From positions 1 through 33,741 of the forward strand of contig JAYVQC010000060.1 in NCBI GenBank assembly GCA_043757045.1: a stretch of 33,741 bases of DNA. The letters run 5' to 3'. The translations under genes and the position numbers were made by a program. Below are positions 15,401-24,283 of the stretch, piece by piece (positions within the stretch are counted from its first letter, which is position 1; every line of letters begins with the position of its first letter). Source of the stretch: JANNGC01 sp043757045. Its GTDB lineage: Bacteria; Verrucomicrobiota; Verrucomicrobiia; Limisphaerales; SIBH01. The notes under the pieces were generated by a model. The model was given only the letters and a program-made list of their open reading frames with translations, did no database searches and had not been told where the DNA came from.

Positions 15401-18400
15401 TATCCATCCACAAATACCGGCCGAGCACCCATTTCTTCATCTGGCCAATGATGCTGCCGGAGGGAGTTGATGGGGCCACGGTTTCAAGCGGGCCGAAATA
15501 ATTCGTGGGGCGGACGTAATCAACATCCCGCCCGTCACCCACGCCGCTGGGATTGGGCCATGTGTAAACGCCAATCAGTCCGGATCGATATTTGCCATAC
15601 AAATCCCGCGCGGCGGCTTCGCTCAACAGCGTGGAGAGTTCATCAATCTTCCGCATCATGTTCGTGCCATTGAGCACGTTGGTGCGGAACATCGACCAGC
15701 GATCCGCAATGAGCTGGACGAATTCCGGATCACCTGAACTGGTCGTGGACGAAGATGTTCCCGTGATCAACCGCCGCGCCCACGGATGATCCTGTTCACC
15801 CGTGATTTCGTAATACCAGGTGTTGGTCATGCCCCCTTGAGCGTAATCCGCATTGCCGAAGGACAGGTTCCAATCCCAAACCGGCCCAGGCCCGATTTTG
15901 CCGTCCCTCCCCTTGGTGAAATAGTCGCTCAACCGGTAGCCATCGATCTGCTTTGTGAACTCCACGTGCAACATCTGGTCGGCAAAACGCTCCATGTTCA
16001 AATAGTACGAATAGTGGTTCGTGCCCGTCTGCGTGGTCCAGGTGTTCGTGTAGAGCGCACGCTCCATCGTCCCCATGAAGTTGCGCAGGTAATTCATCTG
16101 ATTCGTGCCGGATGGTGTGTAGCCAGCCCCGGGGAAGCTGGTCGTGACTCCTTGCGCGATACGCATGTCATTCGGCTTCGGCGCGTGAAGCTTGAACGGA
16201 ATGGGCTGGAAACCGGGGCCACCAATAGAGCTGAAAAGCAGGTCACCTTGGCTGTCCTTGTCACGCTTGAAAATGAATCCACTGCTCGCGACCGTCAGAT
16301 TTGTGGCGTAGGGCGAAAGCTTCTCGATGTCCACGCGGTCCTTGTTCACCTTGATGGTTTCGCACAGCATCATGACGCCATAATAATCGCCCGGGTAAAC
16401 AGTGCGTCCGCCACCGGTATCAACAAACACCTCCACGAGGCGCCGCCGCACCGAATAATGGCCCATGTCCTCCCACATCGTGTAACCGAGAAAGTCGTTC
16501 AGCAAGGTCTTGTCGTTGTAGGGATTGCGCAGGCGCCAATCCGAATCCGCTGGCATGCCCAAAAACCCTTTGTCGAGGTCGCTCCCAATCGCATCCTGAA
16601 TTTCCACGCGAATCGGCTGCTTCGCGAATCCAGCCGAGGTCTGGCCGAAAATCTCGAATCCCGCCAGCTCATGAACTTCCGACGCGCCCGTGATTGAGCT
16701 TCGTCCCCTCTCGGTATCGATGACCACCAGCGAGCCGGCCGTGCGCGGGGTACCCGGCGGGACGTTCGCCTGAATCGGTCTGCCTTCCGTGCTGATGATG
16801 AGCGTCGGCAGCTTCGAGGTAAACGGAACCGCCGTGTTGTCCAAAAAGATATAGTTCCTCGCCACCACCGTGCTCGGCAGCAGATTTGTCCCCGCCGGCG
16901 GAAAGATGCGCGCCTTGATGGTGCTGTTGACGGACAAAGTCAGCGGCCCGGTGTAAGCCGGCGAGGCCGCCGTCGGGACAGATGCATCCGTCGTGTAGCG
17001 AATCGTTCCAGAAACGCCCGAATTCGAGATCGACAACGTCAATGACGCGTTGGTGTAAACGCCGCTCGCCAGGGAGAAGACCGGAACCGCCGAAAAACCG
17101 GCCCCGCTGGAGGTGTTCTGCGCGCCCGGGGTCGGCGGCGAAAGATAGCCCACGAGGGTCGGATCGATGCGGTCGCGGCCGTACGACACGTCACTGCTTT
17201 GCGCCGGGTAATTGCTGAAGACCGAAACGATGTTCGTCCGCGCGTTGACCAGCGCGAGGTACCCGCCCGCTTCCTTCTGCAACTTGAAGTTCGTGTGGAG
17301 CTGAAAATTAAGGTTCGTGCGGTTTTTCGCGGAACACCAGATAAGAACATAGTTGTTATTGTTCAGAGCCAGTGCCGGAAATCGCCACTTGGTCAGATTC
17401 GTCGGGCTGTCCGTCAAAAACCAGCCGTCGAGGTTCCCCCCCAGCGGGCCGAAGTTGAAGAGTTCGACCCAATCATTGCGTTGTCCGTCATCATCTTTAA
17501 TGCCGTTGTTGTTGTCGGCCAGAAATTCAGAGATGACGATGTTCGCCTGGACCACGGTGTTCGTATTGAGCGTGTAGGTCCAGTTGCCACCTGCGAACGC
17601 GTTGGCGCGCGGGTCGGCGATTCCGTGCCCGCTGGACCAGGCCACTTGCACGACTCCCGTCGAGGGCTGGGTAAAGTAAAACGTGTAATCGTTCGGGTTG
17701 TTCGTCACCACGGTCGTGGCCGGCTCGCTGTTGATGAGGAGGTCGGAAGCATTCACTCCCACCACGGCTTCCGAAAAAAGCACATTGATGAAAGTGAGAT
17801 CCAGCACCGTGCTGCCCGGGCTGGGGTTGTAGCTCGCCGTCGGCGCGACGGTGTCCAAGGTCCCTTCGAGTTCGAGATCAAACTGCAAGTCGGAACTGGT
17901 CGCATTCACCTGATGGTTTTCGACCGCCAGAACATTGATGCCGTTCGACAACGTCGTGGTGGAGACGGCAAACTCGCGGTAAGCAATCTCGTCCAAGCCG
18001 CCCCTGGTCTGACCCGCCTCGAATCCGAACACCCCCGGCGCGGTGACCCCGTCGCTATAGAGCAAAGTACCGTTCAAATAGACCGCCGCACTATCATCCG
18101 CCTGCAGCCGCAGCAGCAGGTTCTGATAGGAGGCCACTGATGATGCGTTGAACGTGGAGCGGTAATAAACGACCGGGAAACGCGCGCCGGTGGGTCCGAT
18201 GTTAATAACAGATGCGCATTGCTCAATACCGCCCTCCACGTTGTTGCCCAACGGCCCCGGCAAAGGCGCACCCCAAGCGCTGTCATCATAGTCCGGATTT
18301 TTCCAGGAGCTGCCCAGGTCCGTGCCGGTATTGTTGTAGCGCCAGCTTGAACCGCGGGCCACGAGCATGCTGGCCGGAGGTGATTGCACGGTGATGCTCA

Positions 18401-19220
18401 CGGGAGCAGAGGTCGCGCGCAGGCCGGAGGAGTCCGTCAACTTCGCCGTCAAAACATAGCTGCCTGGCGCGACACCCGTCCAAGCCACATTGAAAGTTGC
18501 ATTCGTGCTCTCGCCCACCTTCGTCGCGCCGGCAAACACCTCCACCAGCGTTACACTCGCTCCACCCGGCACCGCCGTTCCCGAAATCCCCACGCTCGTG
18601 GACGCGATGAACTGTGTATTCGTGGGACTCGTGATGGCGATGGACGGAACCGGGTTGCCGACCAGTTCGAAATCGAAACTCACATCCGAGCTTGTGGCGC
18701 CGGCCTGATGCACTTCCACGGCCACGACATTGGCGCCGGTGACCAGCGATGCAGCGGGCACACTCGACGGGAAAAAAAGCGAGCCATCATCCGCAGCTGT
18801 TCCCGCGGCAGTTGTGGCCGCAGTGATTTCACCGGTGGGCATGTTGCTGCGGAAAACCTCCGTACCGTTCAAATAAACCACCGCGCCGTCATCACGCTTG
18901 AGCCGCGCGCGGAGGTTCGTAATGGAACTGGCATCCCCCACGTTGAAGGTCTGCCGGTAATAGTAAGTGATGAAGCCCGCCGCGTTCGTCGTCGCTTCTC
19001 CGCCATCCCCGAAACCCAGTTCGGCGGGGCCGGCGGCCCACAACTCATCGTTAAAACTCAAGGCACGCCAAGCCGTGCCCTGGTCCGTGCCGTTGTCGAG
19101 ATAGCGCCATACTGCACCGGTGGAAATCAGGGCCTGCTGCTGCGCGAATGCAGTGCCGGCCACGCTCAGCACTCCGATGAGCAAACAAAGCCGGGCAAAG
19201 TACGGAAAACAATTCTTCAT
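12432..19220 (-). CDS. Giant exported CotH-kinase / lamin-tail-domain protein
   Basis: This is a 2262-residue secreted protein. A signal peptide (1-26, ending GTAFA) is followed by a beta-sandwich module (about 34-190), an Ig-like domain (195-280), a second beta-sandwich (288-455), a Big-like segment (458-555) and a lamin-tail domain (about 556-700, starting NIVISEFLADNN). Next are a chitobiase-like TTDASVPTAASPAYTGP segment and a CotH kinase-like domain (about 860-1117) with NPYNDKTLLNDFLGY, YYGVMMLCETIKVNKDRVDI and VWDWNLSFGNADY. A second chitobiase-like segment (1283-1370) and three more lamin-tail domains (about 1373-1487, 1537-1667, 1677-1843) follow, then three Ig-like repeats (1867-2130) and a calcium-binding DSDRDGLPDVWESG / DDDGDGMTNGQEF segment (2130-2177). 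The C-terminal tail contains NRFYRL. CotH proteins include atypical kinases acting on secreted proteins; the target here is unknown. Confidence 0.9.
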   Translation of the reverse strand: MKNCFPYFARLCLLIGVLSVAGTAFAQQQALISTGAVWRYLDNGTDQGTAWRALSFNDELWAAGPAELGFGDGGEATTNAAGFITYYYRQTFNVGDASSITNLRARLKRDDGAVVYLNGTEVFRSNMPTGEITAATTAAGTAADDGSLFFPSSVPAASLVTGANVVAVEVHQAGATSSDVSFDFELVGNPVPSIAITSPTNTQFIASTSVGISGTAVPGGASVTLVEVFAGATKVGESTNATFNVAWTGVAPGSYVLTAKLTDSSGLRATSAPVSITVQSPPASMLVARGSSWRYNNTGTDLGSSWKNPDYDDSAWGAPLPGPLGNNVEGGIEQCASVINIGPTGARFPVVYYRSTFNASSVASYQNLLLRLQADDSAAVYLNGTLLYSDGVTAPGVFGFEAGQTRGGLDEIAYREFAVSTTTLSNGINVLAVENHQVNATSSDLQFDLELEGTLDTVAPTASYNPSPGSTVLDLTFINVLFSEAVVGVNASDLLINSEPATTVVTNNPNDYTFYFTQPSTGVVQVAWSSGHGIADPRANAFAGGNWTYTLNTNTVVQANIVISEFLADNNNGIKDDDGQRNDWVELFNFGPLGGNLDGWFLTDSPTNLTKWRFPALALNNNNYVLIWCSAKNRTNLNFQLHTNFKLQKEAGGYLALVNARTNIVSVFSNYPAQSSDVSYGRDRIDPTLVGYLSPPTPGAQNTSSGAGFSAVPVFSLASGVYTNASLTLSISNSGVSGTIRYTTDASVPTAASPAYTGPLTLSVNSTIKARIFPPAGTNLLPSTVVARNYIFLDNTAVPFTSKLPTLIISTEGRPIQANVPPGTPRTAGSLVVIDTERGRSSITGASEVHELAGFEIFGQTSAGFAKQPIRVEIQDAIGSDLDKGFLGMPADSDWRLRNPYNDKTLLNDFLGYTMWEDMGHYSVRRRLVEVFVDTGGGRTVYPGDYYGVMMLCETIKVNKDRVDIEKLSPYATNLTVASSGFIFKRDKDSQGDLLFSSIGGPGFQPIPFKLHAPKPNDMRIAQGVTTSFPGAGYTPSGTNQMNYLRNFMGTMERALYTNTWTTQTGTNHYSYYLNMERFADQMLHVEFTKQIDGYRLSDYFTKGRDGKIGPGPVWDWNLSFGNADYAQGGMTNTWYYEITGEQDHPWARRLITGTSSSTTSSGDPEFVQLIADRWSMFRTNVLNGTNMMRKIDELSTLLSEAAARDLYGKYRSGLIGVYTWPNPSGVGDGRDVDYVRPTNYFGPLETVAPSTPSGSIIGQMKKWVLGRYLWMDSQFIQPPTISAPGAMVTNGYTVTVTPPPGATLYYTTDGTDPRLNGGNVSPSASSNNGPVTITVNNNVRVFARATKAGSWKSTWGGPAAETFFTTTPSLRITEIMYHHLPPAPGSTNSEGDYDFIEVKNIGAVPLNVNQYRIGGGIQFQFPNVVLAAGQSAVIVADVASFQARYGVGIQILGTFTGNLNNAGDHLTLLGALQEPILDFFYSDSWYPATDGFAFSLVTVDENAPTSAWNTAANWRPSSDLGGSPGADDPAPPARPAVVVNEVLAHGDNAAGDVIELFNTTGSPADISGWFLTDDFNFVRKYVIPGGTIIPANGHITFNSTTSFGVGFNAFTLGAKGDQAYVFSADGANLTGYAHGFDFGASATNTTFGRYISSDGDDHFVTQSASTLGGANSGPLVGPIIINEISYRPPDIAANGFGFNNFDDEFIELHNISGNAVPLYDVAYPTNRWRLTDAVDFEFSTGAVLPPGGYLLVVGFDPANATALANFRANNFVPTNIPVYGPWSGSLDNVSDVVELKRPDAPDTNSVPYILVERVAYRNTAPWPTAADGLGLTLQRIVRTTYANDPTNWAAAAPTPGDNFVGGGTPPLITSQPGNQTIIFGNSVVVSATATGTEPLRFQWRLNGLNLTGATNRTLTISNFQAGNVGTYNIFVYNSGGAVLGTNFTLGGRTPLQITVQPISRVVLTGQTTNFTVAAVGTGTLRYQWRLNGVNVANATNPTLTLVNIQSTNQGTYTAVVMDAFDTMVSQPATLTIISGPVLTLRPFNMTVVEGSSVTLSVAATGTAPISFRWQTNSPTTAFANISNVVFVVSPSNSTIVVTNISTNFSGLRFRAVLTNIAGSTQTTNAVLTVLADSDRDGLPDVWESGRLGFSPNDPSDGARDDDGDGMTNGQEFFAGTDPFDPTSNLRLALIVTPFKSISFMAVTNRAYTVQFTDALSSPVPSGWAKLGDVLARATNRIEVLSDPFAGTNRFYRLVIPPVPWP

Positions 19221-19430
19221 AGGGTTTGGGTAGCGTTGCGAAAGTGGTTCATTTTTTTGTTTTGTCCAGCCGCCGGAACGAAAAACTTTTCTCGTAAATC
19301 ATTTCCAAGGTCATTTGCCAGGAGCTCCTGCTCGTCATTCTGCGTAAGAGTGCAACCGAGGCGGGCAGAAGTGGGAGCGGGAGAAAAACGGACCGATTGC
19401 ATTGTGATTTCCGGCCAGGTTTTCATAGGG
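19221..19430. other. Upstream region of the giant lamin-tail gene
   Basis: About 210 bases separate the terminator at 19431-19468 from the ATG at 19220. A perfect 12-base palindrome, CAGGAGCTCCTG, lies at 19319-19330 and could be an operator. I see no strong promoter boxes and no convincing gene; an 87-codon frame crossing the terminator was rejected. The ATG has no Shine-Dalgarno sequence. Confidence 0.35.
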
Positions 19431-19468
19431 CCAAACAAAACAGGAACCGGGGAAAACCCCGGTTCCTG
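19431..19468 (-). terminator. Rho-independent terminator
   Basis: A perfect 12-bp stem, CAGGAACCGGGG (19441-19452) with CCCCGGTTCCTG (19457-19468), encloses a 4-base loop. On the minus strand TTTTGTTTGG follows (19440-19431). It lies 22 bases past the stop of the 1497-residue gene, separating it from the lamin-tail gene. Confidence 0.9.
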
Positions 19469-19490
19469 CGATTGATTCATAACCGTTCTA

Positions 19491-22400
19491 TTACGGGGCG
19501 ATCAGCCGGAAGAACACGTTGGTGTTCCCGGGTCCGAAGAAGCCGGCCGGAATAACCAAGGGCGACGTGTAGGGCGTGTTCTGCCAAACAGTTTGTGCCG
19601 GGGTTGACTTTAACTCGGTCGTGGCTTGGAGCGTCCAGCCAGAACCGTCCCACGTAATCGTGGCGCTGCCATCACTGTTCTTGACGATGCGTAGGTTTTT
19701 CGTGGCCGTGCGGCCCGATGCCGCGGGACCTGGATCAGATACCGCGACCGTAAACGCGGAGTCAGTGGTCAGGAGGAAACGATCCAGCCTGAGGCCGTCC
19801 TCACGCTCCCAGATGTTCAACGTATGAACACCGGGCGTAGCGACAGCAATTCTCGCGAAGCTTCCCGCGCCAGTTCCATTCACATCCCGCACCCAGCCAA
19901 AGGCATTGATGTTTACGGCATCCCCACCCCAGTTGCTGATGCGATTGCCCACGCGGCGTGAGAACTCATCCGGGCTGACACCATCAATGCCAAAGTGCAG
20001 GGAATTGTTGCCGCCATCGTTCGCGGTGCTGCCGCGCGCCCAGAAGTAATAGGTGCCGGCGACTGGGAAGTTGATGCAGTAGTCCAGCCGATTGGCGTTG
20101 GTGAACACGTCCGGCGTGTTACCACCGAATTCGCCCACGTTCGGGGCCGCATCCATATAGCCTGAACCAACGTACCCGGGAAGGCTGTTCGCAAAGACCC
20201 ACCTGCTCACCGGCGTAGTTGGCGATGGGGAACGATTCACATCGTAATCCTCCGCTTCAACCACAATCAGATTGTTGGCCCCGCTCGCGAGCACTGGACC
20301 CTGCTTGGTAATCGGCACAAGCGCATTGACCGTGTTCGGGAAAGGCCCGGTATCCTGCACGCCATTCACCCGCAGGAACGAAGCGTCGTTTGGATTAATG
20401 GACGGAGCCACGGTGAGGATGACCGTGCGGCCGTCCGAAGACAACTGGGCCGCCGTTACCACCACGTTGCTGATTGTATAGTTCGCGGCGTTGTTCGCGC
20501 TGGCGGAGGTGACAGCTTCGCTAAAGCGCACATAAATCTTGGAGTCGCAATCCGAGGCGGCATAGAGCACGGTAGGTGCCGCCAAGTCAGAAATGACCGT
20601 GACCGTGGCCACCTGGCTGGTCACCGAATTGTAGTCGTTGCCCACGACCACGAAATACTGCGCCCCGTTCGCGGTGCGGTTGAGCGGCTGCGTGGTGTAT
20701 GCCAGTGCCGTGGCACCCGGGACCGCGACATTATTGGAATACCACTGCGCGGTGTAAGGCGGCAACCCATCCACATCCACGCTGAAGCTGGCCCGCCCAG
20801 GCGGATTCTCATTCACCGTCACATTGCTGGGCTGGCGCGTAATCAAGACGCCGCCGAGGGAGAATGCGTTGATGCAAAGGTCATCGACCCACGCATTTTC
20901 GTTCGCGCCACCGGTGCGGGCACCGAAACCGATGTTCGCGCCCACAAAGGGCGTGTAGTTGGGCAACTGCAAGCCCTGGAAGATCACCTGATCCTTGAAG
21001 TACAGGTCCAGTTTGCCATTGGGGGCCACGATGAGCAGCACGTTCTTAAAGCTATTGGAAGTGTCCAACGACAGGGGCAAGCCGCCCGCATCGAACAGGA
21101 ATGGACCGGAGGGAGGACGGCCGCCCTCGGTAATTCCTGCCATCGCTTGAAAGGCCACCACGGTGCCTTTGTATCGCACTTCAAGTGCCGGGGCCGTATC
21201 TGGTGCGGCGTTGTCCCAAGTGTCGAACGTAATGGTAAGCCCCGATCCTGATCCTTCTTCCCCATAAACCGATCCAGCATTGATATCTGAGGCCACATTC
21301 AGGCTCATACCGTCGGCGATGCGACCGGAAGCTCCAGGTCCGCCGATCTGGACTTTGAATTTCAAGACCAGCCGATCCACAGGACTTCCCCCATTGGGAT
21401 CTGTCACAAAGAAATTTCCCTGCTGAGAGTTAATCGCATCCGTGAGGTGCAATATCCCACCCGAAACGACCGCGCTCCCGCCCACCGAACTGCCCGGCGG
21501 CACGCCGCCTGCGAAGTCAGCGCAGAAGGAGCCATAGCCGTAACGGAAGTCGCGGCTATCAGGATTCGGGAATTGGAGGTTAGAGGGAACGCCTTCCTCG
21601 GTCGTGCTGTCAATTGTCACCGTGTAGGTGGTCGCCGGCGACAAGATGTCTGTGAGGATAACCACTTCATTGTGATTGCTTCCATATTGGCGGAAGTTTT
21701 CGAACACACCTCCGCTGAAGGAGTAATTGCCCGAGAACAAGTCCACGGCCCGCGTCCACAGGATGTGAACTTCGTTGTTGTTCTGGGCGGTGACGCTGAG
21801 AATTCTCGGACTGAGCACCACGTGCAATCTGGCATTGGAGCTGGTAACCGAACTGAAGTCGTTGCTCACCATCACGGAATACAGACGCCCTTCGTAGGCC
21901 GCCGTTGTCGGCGGCGTGGTGTAGCTGGCAGCCGTCGCGCCAAGAATCGGCACGCCATTGGAAAACCATTGGTAAGAGTAGGAAGGGCTGCCATCAACCG
22001 CTGTGGTGAAAGTAGCGGTCTGGCCTTCGAGTACGGTTTGGTCCACTGGTTGAAGCGTGAAGAAGACCGGCCCCAAGGTGAAGTTGTTGATGCACACGTC
22101 ATCAACCCAAAAGTTGTCATTCTCACCGCCAGTCCGGGCGGCGAAGGCAAACGCGCCGTTCGCAATGCCTGTCCAGCCTGGAATCGTCCCACTGACCGTG
22201 TTCCCGTTGTAAGTGAACGTTGCGACACCGGCCGCGTTCACCGAGGCGCTGGCGGAGACAAAGGTATCCAGACAGATGAAATTGCTGTTGGCTTCAAATG
22301 TCCTAGGAATGTGCAGGAAGGAACCAGGCAAACGCGATCCCTGCCATTTAATGTCAATGCCAGTGTCCGGCCCCGAGCCGCCATCCCAAGAATCAATGAC

Positions 22401-23984
22401 AAAGCTTACACCGTTGCCTTCACCTTCTTCGACCGCCACAAAGATGCCGTCGGCCGCGAGATTGTCGGCCCAACTGAAAGTCATGCCGTCAGCGTGACCG
22501 CCCAAGTCGCCGCCGATGCGGACCCGCCACTTGGCGTCCAAAACCTTGAGGACATCGCCGCCAGTGCGGTTGGAAATGAACAGTTTGCCGTAGGCCCCGT
22601 TGTTACCGTCATCGGTCAAATGCACCACCATGTTGGTGCCGGTGCCGTCATCCGCCAAGAGGACCGCGAGGTTATCGGGGTTTTTGAACAAGGCGGTGCC
22701 GGCCGGAAGCGTGGCAAAGTCCGTGCAGAGTCGCCCGAAGCCGTGAACAAAGGTGATGGTGTTCGGCTCCGGATTCATCGGGCTGCCATCATCTTCACGT
22801 ATTTCGCCGGTCGCCGTGACCGTATAGAGCGTCCCATCGACCAGTATGGATGTGGACAACACTACATCGCGGTGCGTGGCACCATAAGCTGCGGAAAATA
22901 CCGTGGCCCCGTTATTGAGCGTGTAAACACCGGTCAAAGAGACTTCCTTGCTGAAACGAATAAAGACGCGATTCGTCCGGCCGGCGGAACTCGCGGAGAT
23001 CATTTTCGATACTTTGTTGACCGTCAAGACTGCGGTGCGGCTGGTCACACTCAGCGAAGTGGAATCGGTCGCGACCAAGGCAAACGTCCGTCCATTTTCG
23101 TTGGCCGCGAGTGCGGTCCGAGTGTAGGTCTGGGTCAGACCGTTAACGGCGTCTGCCACTCCGTTGGTGAGCCACTGATAGGTGATAGCTCCCGTGCCAT
23201 CCACGGCATTGCCATAAAAGGAAACACTGCCCTCTTCATCCCTCGTCGCATCAGCGGGTTGGGGGACGAATCGGAAAGCGCCCGGCGCGAGAGGAATGAG
23301 TTGCAGGCCGTTCATGAAGCCGCGGAAAGACTCGGAGCGGCAATCAATGGTGATGGTGCCGTTGATCGGAGAAATTTCATCGAACTGAGCGTAGTTACAA
23401 ACGTCGCGAGCAGCAGGGTTGGTGCTAGTGCCCCGGCGAAAAACAGGATTGGCGATATAGTCATCCCTGCTTTCTTGAACGATATGCAAAGTGGTGCTGG
23501 TATCACCATTAATCGTATAAGCACTGTCTTGTCGGCCACCGACGTTGTAGAGAAGCACTTTGTAAGCACCATTCGGAACGTTGTTCAGGAAAAGCGGGCG
23601 GAAATGGCCGTCGTTGGAAAGCCCGAGATAGCCATTGAACATCTTGGCGTTGGGATCGCCCAAGCCGGTGTTACTGCCCCATTGCTCGTCGGCAGCGTAC
23701 TGAATCGTCACCGTAGTGGCCGCGCCATTTGAATCGTTCAGAATGGCATTGTTGACGACATTGCCGGCGAGGTTGTTCCAATTGGGCAGCGGCACCACGC
23801 CCGCCACATCGGTCGCAAGCAACGGGGTGGGCGCTGGCGTGGCCCCGTCGTTACAACAACCCACGAAGTTAACGGAAATGGTGGGAAGCGCGCCGAAAGC
23901 CGCCACGATGAAGAGACAGTTGACGAGCGCAACGGCAGCAAGCTTGCCGAAAATATTTGCCCTGCGAAGGAGTTGATTTTTCAT
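19491..23984 (-). CDS. Giant exported Ig / lectin-like / carbohydrate-binding protein
   Basis: This is a 1497-residue secreted protein. ATG at 23984 gives MKNQLLRRANIFGKLAAVAL, a positively charged start with a hydrophobic core (about 12-32) that reads as a signal peptide; an upstream start at 24083 only adds 33 unrelated residues. Then come an N-terminal beta-rich domain (about 35-220) and a unit repeated about three times: Ig-like (244-325, 637-724, 1045-1131) and an SbsA/Big-like strand domain (327-413, 727-814, 1134-1232). In the first two units a concanavalin-like lectin domain follows (415-637, 815-1042), each ending in an ARTGGxNxNxWVDDxCIN motif. A CBM6/35-like domain follows (about 1239-1409), with VVEAEDYDVN and GTYYFWARGS. 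The C-terminal module ends FFRLIAP. The lectin and CBM domains suggest glycan binding; no catalytic domain was recognised. Confidence 0.87.
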   Translation of the reverse strand: MKNQLLRRANIFGKLAAVALVNCLFIVAAFGALPTISVNFVGCCNDGATPAPTPLLATDVAGVVPLPNWNNLAGNVVNNAILNDSNGAATTVTIQYAADEQWGSNTGLGDPNAKMFNGYLGLSNDGHFRPLFLNNVPNGAYKVLLYNVGGRQDSAYTINGDTSTTLHIVQESRDDYIANPVFRRGTSTNPAARDVCNYAQFDEISPINGTITIDCRSESFRGFMNGLQLIPLAPGAFRFVPQPADATRDEEGSVSFYGNAVDGTGAITYQWLTNGVADAVNGLTQTYTRTALAANENGRTFALVATDSTSLSVTSRTAVLTVNKVSKMISASSAGRTNRVFIRFSKEVSLTGVYTLNNGATVFSAAYGATHRDVVLSTSILVDGTLYTVTATGEIREDDGSPMNPEPNTITFVHGFGRLCTDFATLPAGTALFKNPDNLAVLLADDGTGTNMVVHLTDDGNNGAYGKLFISNRTGGDVLKVLDAKWRVRIGGDLGGHADGMTFSWADNLAADGIFVAVEEGEGNGVSFVIDSWDGGSGPDTGIDIKWQGSRLPGSFLHIPRTFEANSNFICLDTFVSASASVNAAGVATFTYNGNTVSGTIPGWTGIANGAFAFAARTGGENDNFWVDDVCINNFTLGPVFFTLQPVDQTVLEGQTATFTTAVDGSPSYSYQWFSNGVPILGATAASYTTPPTTAAYEGRLYSVMVSNDFSSVTSSNARLHVVLSPRILSVTAQNNNEVHILWTRAVDLFSGNYSFSGGVFENFRQYGSNHNEVVILTDILSPATTYTVTIDSTTEEGVPSNLQFPNPDSRDFRYGYGSFCADFAGGVPPGSSVGGSAVVSGGILHLTDAINSQQGNFFVTDPNGGSPVDRLVLKFKVQIGGPGASGRIADGMSLNVASDINAGSVYGEEGSGSGLTITFDTWDNAAPDTAPALEVRYKGTVVAFQAMAGITEGGRPPSGPFLFDAGGLPLSLDTSNSFKNVLLIVAPNGKLDLYFKDQVIFQGLQLPNYTPFVGANIGFGARTGGANENAWVDDLCINAFSLGGVLITRQPSNVTVNENPPGRASFSVDVDGLPPYTAQWYSNNVAVPGATALAYTTQPLNRTANGAQYFVVVGNDYNSVTSQVATVTVISDLAAPTVLYAASDCDSKIYVRFSEAVTSASANNAANYTISNVVVTAAQLSSDGRTVILTVAPSINPNDASFLRVNGVQDTGPFPNTVNALVPITKQGPVLASGANNLIVVEAEDYDVNRSPSPTTPVSRWVFANSLPGYVGSGYMDAAPNVGEFGGNTPDVFTNANRLDYCINFPVAGTYYFWARGSTANDGGNNSLHFGIDGVSPDEFSRRVGNRISNWGGDAVNINAFGWVRDVNGTGAGSFARIAVATPGVHTLNIWEREDGLRLDRFLLTTDSAFTVAVSDPGPAASGRTATKNLRIVKNSDGSATITWDGSGWTLQATTELKSTPAQTVWQNTPYTSPLVIPAGFFGPGNTNVFFRLIAP

Positions 23985-24283
23985 AAATTTATTTTGGAAG
24001 CCAACCGCCGATGATCGATTGCCTACGCCGCCCGTCAGATTCGTTAGAGCCGTCGTGTTGTGCGTTGATGGAAAAAATGCCACACTTTTCCAGGGAAAAG
24101 GCAGAAACCATCACAATACAATTTTTTGGCTGCATCCGACGCTTGGGTTTAGTCAGGGCAGGTAACAACTCCTTGGCTCGCCCGTCAAATGTTTTGTGGC
24201 GAAAGCGAATTTTTCCAGCGACCCATCCTTGCCCTTTACCACGATGAAGCAAATCGGACACGGAGGGCGGAAAATGTTTTGAT
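23985..24283. other. Intergenic region upstream of the lectin-like gene
   Basis: This stretch of about 300 bases lies between the TPR gene and the lectin-like gene. It is more AT-rich than its surroundings. A weak minus-strand promoter-like pair, TTGACG (24188-24183) and TTACCT (24165-24160) with a 17-base spacer, is present about 175 bases before the ATG. The ATG itself follows an A/T-rich stretch without a Shine-Dalgarno sequence. I see no terminator for the TPR gene and no gene. Confidence 0.35.

Noticed and set aside
19217..19480. 87-codon minus-strand frame upstream of the giant lamin-tail gene
   Set aside because: It begins before a perfect terminator hairpin and would be interrupted by it; it has no domain and overlaps the next gene's start.
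21447..23732. Plus-strand open frame of 761 codons
   Set aside because: It is antisense to the lectin-like gene, has an Arg/Val/Gly-rich composition with no recognisable domain, and arises from GC-rich codon use on the other strand.
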